NCBI GenBank assembly: GCA_030018055.1
Contig: JASEGN010000053.1
Coordinates: 1 to 5,891, forward strand
Direction of reading: 5' to 3'
DNA: 5,891 bases
Source of the DNA: Candidatus Aenigmatarchaeota archaeon
GTDB taxonomy: Archaea > Aenigmatarchaeota > Aenigmatarchaeia > CG10238-14 > SCSR01
The translations under genes and the position numbers were made by a program. Positions 1 through 4,574 of this stretch are shown here, one piece after another. The number at the start of each line of letters is the position of its first letter. Within the stretch, counting starts at the first letter, position 1. The notes beneath the pieces were generated by a model. The model was not told the origin of the DNA. It did not search any database and saw only the letters and a list, made by a program, of their open reading frames with translations.

Positions 1-1151
1 TCCTTAATAATCTTCCTCACTTTTTGAACAAACCATTTATCTTGTTTTAGTACTCCTAGAATTTTAGCCACAACCTCATCCTTTTCCTTCCATACCAAGC
101 TTAAATCCAGTAAGCTATTACACTTCTTGCAAAAGTGGGTTAGGATTGTATTGAGTTCACCACAACTTGGGCAGGTTCTTAAAGGAACTTGCTCAATCTG
201 CTTTTCTTCTGGCTTGTAGCCATAAGCTTTTAAAAGAGCTTCATCAACATCCCTGCCTGACAAGTGATAATAAACTGATGCCATCCTACTATCCATGGTC
301 CAGCCAAAGTACTCCTTCATTATCGCTTCTGGTAGTAGCTTTGCTAAGGAGGTTGCCCTGGCATGTCTAAAAGCATGGGGATGTACCGGCTTTGAAATCC
401 CAACCCTCTTACTCAAGTTCTTTAAAATCGCATTTACTGCGTTTGGCGAGATAACTTGTCTCGAATTTCCCAAGCTAATCCAGACCCAAGCATCTCCCCC
501 ATTTTTGTTAGGATGCGTATCTAGCCATCTTAACAACTTCTTGCTGTAATCTAGCATCCTAACCCTTCTCCACCCAGTCTTACCGCTGATTAAGATGTAA
601 CACCCATATTGATCAAAAACGATGTCTTTTATTTTCATGTTCAGAAGCTCTCCAACTCTACAACCAGTTTCATAAAGAGTTAAAACCAATGCTTCATCTC
701 TTAAGTTATTTGCTTTGCTTGCCATCAATTCAACCTCTTCTTTGGTGAGTATTTGCTCAGGAACTTTCTGATTATTTCTCTTTAGCTTAACCTTTATCCA
801 CTTAACGATATCGGGATAATCTCCCTCTAGATTTCCATTTATTAGCCAACGGAAGAAAAATTTCGTTATCTTCTTAAGGTCTGCTTTTGTCCAGTCACTC
901 CACTTCGTTTCGTTATCAATACTGATAACCAATCTCTCTAGATCTTGCTTTTTAACTTGATTAAAACAAACACCAAGCTTAGCATGAATAGCTCTTAAAA
1001 ACGACCAGTATTTTTCTATCCTCCCGAGGGAGTAACCGTTTAACCTTAAGCAGTGCTCAAAGTTTTCAACTTGCATAAAGCAATCAAGGCAAAGCTCCTT
1101 AAACTTTCGCTTTAAAGAAAGAATCTTTGCCTCTCTTTTATAAAAATCCAT
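1..1151 (-). CDS. Tyrosine recombinase/integrase with C-terminal zinc ribbon (3' end beyond window)
   Basis: Site-specific DNA recombinase that would cut and rejoin att sites through a phosphotyrosine intermediate. The frame is open from the ATG at 1149-1151 to the left edge, giving 383 visible residues and no stop. The N-terminal ~130 residues form a helical core-binding (SAM-like) domain. The catalytic domain shows R165 in GCRVGE, K191 in SGKTGW, H259 and R262 in HPHAFRH, W284 at the usual His/Trp position in FGWTMDS, and nucleophile Y294 in ASVYYHLS, so the active site looks complete. A zinc ribbon follows (C327, C330, C341, C344), then a helical tail. Cellular XerA proteins are shorter (about 280-300 aa) and lack this ribbon, so a mobile-element integrase is more likely. 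An in-frame TGA lies three codons upstream of the ATG, and a GGGAGGA site precedes it, so the start is secure. It lies just 3' of a tRNA-like gene on the same strand. The name of the host element is unknown. Confidence 0.93.
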   Translation of the reverse strand, partial: MDFYKREAKILSLKRKFKELCLDCFMQVENFEHCLRLNGYSLGRIEKYWSFLRAIHAKLGVCFNQVKKQDLERLVISIDNETKWSDWTKADLKKITKFFFRWLINGNLEGDYPDIVKWIKVKLKRNNQKVPEQILTKEEVELMASKANNLRDEALVLTLYETGCRVGELLNMKIKDIVFDQYGCYILISGKTGWRRVRMLDYSKKLLRWLDTHPNKNGGDAWVWISLGNSRQVISPNAVNAILKNLSKRVGISKPVHPHAFRHARATSLAKLLPEAIMKEYFGWTMDSRMASVYYHLSGRDVDEALLKAYGYKPEEKQIEQVPLRTCPSCGELNTILTHFCKKCNSLLDLSLVWKEKDEVVAKILGVLKQDKWFVQKVRKIIK

Positions 1152-1160
1152 GAATCTTCA

Positions 1161-1180
1161 TCCTCCCTTGGGTTTAAATA
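1161..1180 (-). promoter_or_regulatory. Integrase ribosome binding site and TATA-like box
   Basis: Read on the minus strand, a strong Shine-Dalgarno GGGAGGA (1167-1161) sits about 10 nt before the integrase ATG. It is the only clear purine-rich RBS of this quality in the window. Just upstream is a TATA-like TATTTAAA (1180-1173). From that box, transcription would begin almost at the ATG and exclude the RBS, so the integrase may instead be read from the upstream tRNA-like transcript. The RBS is seen directly; the promoter role is inferred. Confidence 0.5.
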
Positions 1181-1214
1181 TCTCACACATGAAGGGAGTC
1201 CAATTTCCTTAACT

Positions 1215-1346
1215 TGCCCCTGAGGGGATTTGAACCCACGTTTCCTGCCTATGTCGCAGGCGTGACAGGCATATGCAAATTTTCTGCATCCTAGGCCTCT
1301 AGACGACCTTCACCGACTTTAGTCTGAGGCAGTCTTGTACCGAGGC
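1215..1346 (-). tRNA. tRNA-like RNA gene, probably intron-containing or rearranged; isotype unresolved
   Basis: A GC-rich 132-nt island in AT-rich flanks. Read on the minus strand it starts GCCTCGGTA (a possible acceptor strand plus U8/A9). It ends with a standard T-loop, GTGGG TTCAAAT CCCCT (one U-C mismatch in the stem), then CAGGGGC and a discriminator A; CCA is not encoded. The two acceptor strands pair except for one G-A mismatch. CTGCC (1332-1328) and GGCAG (1249-1245) can form a 5-bp anticodon-type stem followed by a 5-nt variable region. Between them lie about 78 nt instead of a 7-nt loop, and a normal D-arm is missing from its usual place. Inside that stretch are other helices: GACT/GGTC closing a loop with GG, ATGCA/TGCAT with a 7-nt loop, and a CTGTCAC string resembling an Asp (GTC) anticodon loop. 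I could not thread one clean cloverleaf. It may be a multi-intron tRNA, a split-tRNA 3' half, or a tRNA damaged by integration. A TATA-like box lies about 26 nt upstream. Confidence 0.45.
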
Positions 1347-1369
1347 GTAATTATATTATAATTATGTTT

Positions 1370-1378
1370 TTTATAAAT
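1370..1378 (-). promoter_or_regulatory. TATA-like box of the tRNA-like gene
   Basis: On the minus strand TTTATAAAA is centred near 1374. An archaeal start site 24-27 nt downstream falls at 1347-1350, exactly where the GC-rich tRNA-like sequence begins. This spacing is the main reason for placing the RNA 5' end near 1346 and for thinking the gene is transcribed on its own rather than only with the 5S. Confidence 0.5.
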
Positions 1379-1392
1379 TTACATCAAAATTT

Positions 1393-1409
1393 TCAAAAAG
1401 AAAAATAGA
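1393..1409 (-). terminator. Oligo-U terminator after 5S rRNA
   Basis: On the minus strand a run reading TCTATTTTTCTTTTTGA begins 6 nt after the 5S helix I closes. Archaeal RNA polymerase terminates at such U-tracts without needing a hairpin. Position and composition support it as the 5S terminator, but no experiment is available. Confidence 0.5.
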
Positions 1410-1414
1410 AGTGG

Positions 1415-1534
1415 TGACTGGCGACGTCCAGGAGTTCCCATGCTTTCACACAGTACCATCCTTATCTCTGGACAGTTTGACTTCTAGGTTCGGAATGGGT
1501 CTAGGTCGTTCCTGTCCGATTTGGTCGCCAGTCA
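1415..1534 (-). rRNA. rrf: 5S ribosomal RNA
   Basis: Structural RNA of the large ribosomal subunit. The two ends are perfectly complementary over 11 nt: TGACTGGCGAC at 1415-1425 and GTCGCCAGTCA at 1524-1534, forming helix I. The mature RNA may be trimmed by a few bases on each side. Reading 5' to 3' on the minus strand, the conserved loop A/helix III region CCCATTCCGAACCTAGAAG appears at the expected distance, followed by GATGGTACTG in the loop E/helix IV region. The length of about 120 nt fits the family. It is not flanked by 23S in this window; a tRNA-like gene follows about 70 nt downstream. Unlinked 5S with a neighbouring tRNA is known in some archaea, for example 5S followed by tRNA-Asp in Thermococcus. 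The gene looks intact. Confidence 0.93.
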
Positions 1535-1546
1535 ATTATTACATGG

Positions 1547-1566
1547 TTTTTATACCTTAAAAAACT
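1547..1566 (-). promoter_or_regulatory. Probable 5S rRNA promoter
   Basis: Read on the minus strand, an AT-rich stretch with TTTTTTAAGG followed by TATAAAAACC lies just upstream of the 5S. The first element is centred about 26 nt before the 5S 5' end near 1534, which fits an archaeal TATA box. The second is too close for that end and would suit only a shorter transcript. The choice between them is inference. Confidence 0.4.
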
Positions 1567-1661
1567 TTCTAATAATCAATAATCGTGTGAAGAGGTATTA
1601 GCCACGAGCAATAAAAATAAAAATTCTAATTTCTAAAATCAATTACTAAAATTTGAAAAAC

Positions 1662-2013
1662 ATGGTAAAAATAATCGATCAAGCTTATTTAAAAAAAATT
1701 GAAATTTTAAAGAGAAACTCAACTAAATTTGGTTTTAGAACTTCAGCAAGATAAAGAGCTCTTGGAGACTTCGAGAAAAACTCTAGAAACCTTAAAAAAT
1801 TACCAAACTCCAGTTGGTCAAAAAGAAATGGTTAAAGAAGAATTAGAAAAATTAGCTCAGGCTAACAAAATTGGTAAAGAATCTGATTGGGAGTTCAATG
1901 AATGGTTGCATGGAAAGACAGGAAAACCAATGGGAGCTCGTTTTCAATCTTGGTCAGTTGCTGGATATATTATTGCCTACGAATCAGTCAAGGAAGGAAA
2001 ATTAGTAATTTAA
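1662..2013 (+). pseudogene. Decayed glycoside hydrolase ((alpha/alpha)6 type, GH100/GH63-like) with internal deletions
   Basis: Two reading frames join into what looks like one shrunken gene. The frame from ATG 1662 encodes ILKRNSTKFGFRTSAR and then stops at 1752-1754. The +1 frame, with its last upstream stop at 1708-1710, carries DKELLETSRKTLETLKNYQT and then EKLAQANKIGKESDWEFNEW, LHGKTGKPMGARFQSW and SVAGYIIAY to TAA 2011-2013. From memory of the family, the first block resembles the N-terminus of archaeal/bacterial invertase-like or amylo-alpha-1,6-glucosidase-annotated proteins. The second resembles a segment about 30 residues later, and the third resembles the extreme C-terminus. The catalytic middle is gone: roughly 115 codons remain against about 370-450 expected. 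Only a TTG could start the longer frame, and no RBS is seen. A small real protein of 94 aa from that TTG (1729) is possible but less likely. Family assignment is moderate, being motif recall without a search. Confidence 0.6.
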
Positions 2014-2081
2014 AACATTCCACTTTTCTTCAACATTACCATTTCTTGCTCAGGTTCTATAAAAATTGTTTATTTTGTGGA

Positions 2082-2100
2082 TTTATCAATTTTTGATAAA
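2082..2100. terminator. Inverted repeat between pseudogene and SPFH gene
   Basis: TTTATCAA (2082-2089) and TTGATAAA (2093-2100) form a perfect 8-bp stem with a 3-nt loop, 14 bp beyond the stop of the SPFH gene. It may mark the 3' end of that transcript. The stem is very AT-rich, so it is weak and could be chance. Confidence 0.3.
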
Positions 2101-2113
2101 AGAGTAAGGAATT

Positions 2114-3052
2114 TTATTCACCCTTTATTTTCTTCGCGATCTTTGCAATAACTTTCTCGCTGTCTATGGTTTCTAAGCCTGCTCCAACACCAATTCCAGT
2201 CATTAAGCTATCTGTAACCCTTGGAAATGATGCTGGTAGAACAACCCTAGAACCTGGTGCTGAAGCTATCCTTTCCAGAGCTTTTAAATAAAGATAAGTT
2301 AGGGCATTTGGATTAAGCCTTTCAGCTGCATCTCCAAGAACCTCAACAGCAACCCTTCTTGCCTCTGCATCAAATCTTGCTGCTATAGCCTTTTGTTCAG
2401 ATGTTACAGGAGTAATAAGAGCATTGAAAACTTCATCAGGAACCTTTACATTTAATATTTCAACATTTTTTACCTCAGCTCCCCATTCTTCCAAAGCAAA
2501 TACAAGCCTTTTCTTAAACTCTTCATTCATGCCTTCAATATTATAGAAAGTCTCCCTCATTACAAACGTACCAGCTGCATCCCTAATTACACCAAAAACA
2601 AAGTTGTTTAAAGCATCTTCAAGAACAGTAACTTGCAAAACTGCTTTCCTAGGATCAACTATGGCATAGAAAAAGGCTATGTTTAAAGTTAGAGGAATAT
2701 CGTCACGTGTAACTGCATTTATATCAACCAAATTAACAGTTTTTGTTCTTACATCAACCCTACTAAACTCTCTTTCGAAAAATGGAATTACTATGTGCCA
2801 ACCAGGACCAGCAACTCTGTTAAACTTCCCAACCCTGTAAATTATTCCTCTCTCTGTTTCACCATACCTAATGATGAAAACTTTATAGAAACCAAAAAAA
2901 ACAAGGATAATTAGTATTATGTAGGGTAAACTTCTCACAAAAATATTAAAAATGCCAGGTGCAAATACCCAGAGTAGTATTAGAAGTGCTATAAATCCTA
3001 TTCCACCTACCAGTATACTTGAAGCTAGTGAGTTTCCACGTTCGTATACCAC
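2114..3052 (-). CDS. SPFH/Band 7 (stomatin-like) membrane protein
   Basis: Membrane-scaffold protein of the stomatin/prohibitin/flotillin superfamily, 312 aa. Such proteins oligomerise on the inner face of the membrane, organise microdomains and often control membrane proteases. Two hydrophobic segments are visible (about 13-33 and 41-61), followed by the SPFH domain (about 62-235). Typical blocks are GETERGIIYRVGKFNRVAGP, with GWHIVIPFF and the VDVRTKTVN strand just after it. The helical EQKAIAARFDAEARRVAVEV segment (219-238) is the usual coiled region, and a 270-278 VLPASFPRV stretch follows. The start is GTG at 3050-3052: an in-frame TAA lies two codons upstream, no RBS is visible, and a TATA-like box sits about 24 nt upstream, so a leaderless mRNA is likely. 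Archaeal stomatins are usually paired with an NfeD or clan-SJ protease gene; none is adjacent here. Family is certain; the cellular role is not. Confidence 0.9.
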   Translation of the reverse strand: MVYERGNSLASSILVGGIGFIALLILLWVFAPGIFNIFVRSLPYIILIILVFFGFYKVFIIRYGETERGIIYRVGKFNRVAGPGWHIVIPFFEREFSRVDVRTKTVNLVDINAVTRDDIPLTLNIAFFYAIVDPRKAVLQVTVLEDALNNFVFGVIRDAAGTFVMRETFYNIEGMNEEFKKRLVFALEEWGAEVKNVEILNVKVPDEVFNALITPVTSEQKAIAARFDAEARRVAVEVLGDAAERLNPNALTYLYLKALERIASAPGSRVVLPASFPRVTDSLMTGIGVGAGLETIDSEKVIAKIAKKIKGE

Positions 3053-3110
3053 AGATTAATGTTTGTTTCTAGGTTTAAAATCTTTTATTTTTTAAAAACA
3101 ATTTCTTTTT
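3053..3110. promoter_or_regulatory. Divergent promoter region for SPFH protein and phosphoesterase
   Basis: This 58-bp AT-rich gap must hold both promoters. On the minus strand TTTTAAACC (3080-3072) is centred about 24 nt before the GTG at 3052. On the plus strand TTTTATTTTTTAAA (3083-3096) is placed about 20-27 nt before the ATG at 3111. Both spacings match leaderless archaeal transcripts. The two boxes nearly touch, so the promoters could exclude each other. Confidence 0.5.
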
Positions 3111-3821
3111 ATGATTATTGCTGCCACTGGAGACGTACACTCCCCACACTACTATGAAGAATTTCTATCAGCCTTAGATAGACTAACGATTAGGCCTGAG
3201 CTCTTTTTAATAGCTGGAGACATGATAGATAGAGGAAGGGTAGAGGAATATGAGAAAATCTATAATATTCTCTTTGGAAAGATACAATGTCCTATAATTG
3301 TATGCTTTGGCAATAACGAGTTTGCTCAACTGAGAGAGGATTTAAGACAAAGGTTTAAAGAGATAAAATTTTTGGATGATGAGTATACTACACTTAACAT
3401 CAAAGGTGTTGATGTTGGAATCGTAGGATCTACTGGTAGTTTAGACATTCCAACAAGTTGGCAAAGAAGGAATGTTCCAAACATAGAAGCTATATACAAA
3501 AGAAGAATGGCATTGATTGATTCCCTCCTCCAGAGGCTACTTCCAATAAAGTTAAGGATTCTATTGATACACTATACCCCAACCTATAAAACCTTAGAAG
3601 GGGAGAATCCAGCCTTTTATGGAAAACTTGGAACCTTCAGACTTGAAAATACTTTAATAACAAGGTCTCCAGATCTAGTAATTCATGGTCATTCCCATAG
3701 AGGCAAAAGGTTTGTTTGGGTTGATAAAGTACCAGTTTTTAATGTTGCATTTCCTTTGAATAGAGAAATAGTCATAATAGATACAGATACCTTGAAACCA
3801 GGGCTAACTAAATTTGTTTAG
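3111..3821 (+). CDS. Calcineurin-type metallophosphoesterase
   Basis: Predicted cytoplasmic dinuclear-metal phosphoesterase of 236 aa, of the Icc/YfcE-like archaeal group; the substrate is unknown (phosphodiester, nucleotide or phosphoprotein). The metal ligands are visible in order: D8 and H10 in GDVHS, D37 in GDMIDRG, N68 in GNNE, H154 in LLIHYTP, and H194 and H196 in HGHSH. The length is normal for a single-domain member. The usual GNHE/GNHD motif reads GNNE, so the general-acid His is replaced by Asn at residue 69. Non-His residues at this site are known in YfcE/MJ0936-type enzymes, so the protein need not be inactive, but its substrate range probably differs from classical phosphatases. 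The ATG has no RBS and a TATA-like box about 24 nt upstream, suggesting a leaderless mRNA. It is divergent from the SPFH gene and its last 4 nt overlap the convergent ATPase gene. There is no signal peptide or membrane segment. Confidence 0.9.
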   Translation: MIIAATGDVHSPHYYEEFLSALDRLTIRPELFLIAGDMIDRGRVEEYEKIYNILFGKIQCPIIVCFGNNEFAQLREDLRQRFKEIKFLDDEYTTLNIKGVDVGIVGSTGSLDIPTSWQRRNVPNIEAIYKRRMALIDSLLQRLLPIKLRILLIHYTPTYKTLEGENPAFYGKLGTFRLENTLITRSPDLVIHGHSHRGKRFVWVDKVPVFNVAFPLNREIVIIDTDTLKPGLTKFV

Positions 3822-4570
3822 ACTGTTGGTATTTCAATTACCCTTAGCCCAGTCTTTGTGATCTCAAAAGGATGGATGTAAATTGAGTGATCTGTTCTTC
3901 TCATTTTTCTTATGGTTAAGGTTCTCTTAAATTCCTCGGCAACAGGAACAAAGTCAAGTTTTATCACACCATCAACAACAAACTCTATAATTCCACTTAG
4001 GCTAAGAGCTTCAGAAGCCTCGGGTATAGTTCCAGTAACCAACGAAGTAACATTAAGATCTTTTAAATTACTAACAAGTTGCAACAAAGCAACTCTTCGC
4101 ATGTATTCGTCTTTTATAAACATCTCTATTATCGATATTGAATCTATAACTAAGCGCTTTGCTCCAATTTTTTTTGCAGCATCCTCAATTTTTTTCGTTA
4201 GGTCGATTATATAAAGCTTAATAATACTTCCTATTTCTTCTTCCATGGTTACAAGCTTCCCAGGCATGACAGGAATTACAGGCTTTATGGATAGGAATTT
4301 TATTAACTTCTTTTTCTCTAACCCTTCCATATCCCAGCCAAACATAGATTTAACATCTTCTTTTATATCCTCTTCTCTTTCCTCAGTAGTTACATAAACT
4401 CCAGGTTCATTATTTTTAGCACCTTCATATAAAAATGTTGCAGCAAAACCAGTTTTTCCAGTTCCAGTTTTTCCTGTAACAAGTGTTACAGAGCTTTTAA
4501 TAAAACCACCTTCCATCAGCTTATCTAGACCCCTAATACCACTAGAAACCCTTTCTATAACTTCTGCCAT
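3818..4570 (-). CDS. KaiC/RAD55-like RecA-superfamily ATPase, single domain
   Basis: ATP-binding protein of the KaiC/RadA/ArlH branch, 250 aa with one RecA fold. KaiC-like single-domain proteins in archaea couple ATP binding and hydrolysis to signalling, motility (ArlH/FlaH) or regulation. Landmarks: an N-terminal SSGIRGLDKLMEGG, Walker A GKTGTGKT (33-40), the KaiC-type acidic pair TTEE with E63/E64, Walker B RLVIDS (139-144, D143), and a C-terminal LTIRKMRRTDHSIYIHPFEI beta segment typical of KaiC family members. All core residues for ATP hydrolysis appear present. The ATG (4568-4570) follows the stop of the upstream membrane protein by only 4 bp, with no RBS, so the two genes are almost certainly cotranscribed and perhaps translationally coupled. 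No archaellum genes are in the window, so ArlH is not supported. The 3' end overlaps the phosphoesterase stop codon. Confidence 0.9.
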   Translation of the reverse strand: MAEVIERVSSGIRGLDKLMEGGFIKSSVTLVTGKTGTGKTGFAATFLYEGAKNNEPGVYVTTEEREEDIKEDVKSMFGWDMEGLEKKKLIKFLSIKPVIPVMPGKLVTMEEEIGSIIKLYIIDLTKKIEDAAKKIGAKRLVIDSISIIEMFIKDEYMRRVALLQLVSNLKDLNVTSLVTGTIPEASEALSLSGIIEFVVDGVIKLDFVPVAEEFKRTLTIRKMRRTDHSIYIHPFEITKTGLRVIEIPTV

Positions 4571-4574
4571 AATA

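Noticed and set aside
167..549. Two short plus-strand reading frames inside the integrase
   Set aside because: They lie antisense to conserved catalytic and zinc-ribbon sequence, and their translations look like no protein family.
1262..1268. Firm assignment of the tRNA-like gene as tRNA-Asp (GTC) from the CTGTCAC string and the 5S neighbour
   Set aside because: No matching 5-bp stem flanks that loop in the present order, so the isotype cannot be supported.
1902..2096. 64-aa plus-strand reading frame
   Set aside because: Overlaps the well-preserved glycosidase C-terminal block in another frame and has no recognisable content.
3912..4214. 100-aa plus-strand reading frame
   Set aside because: Antisense shadow of the KaiC-like ATPase, including its Walker B region; low-complexity Ser/Thr/Ile composition.
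3818..4570. Calling the ATPase ArlH/FlaH or the circadian KaiC
   Set aside because: Single RecA domain with no archaellum neighbours and no second KaiC domain; only the broad family is supported.
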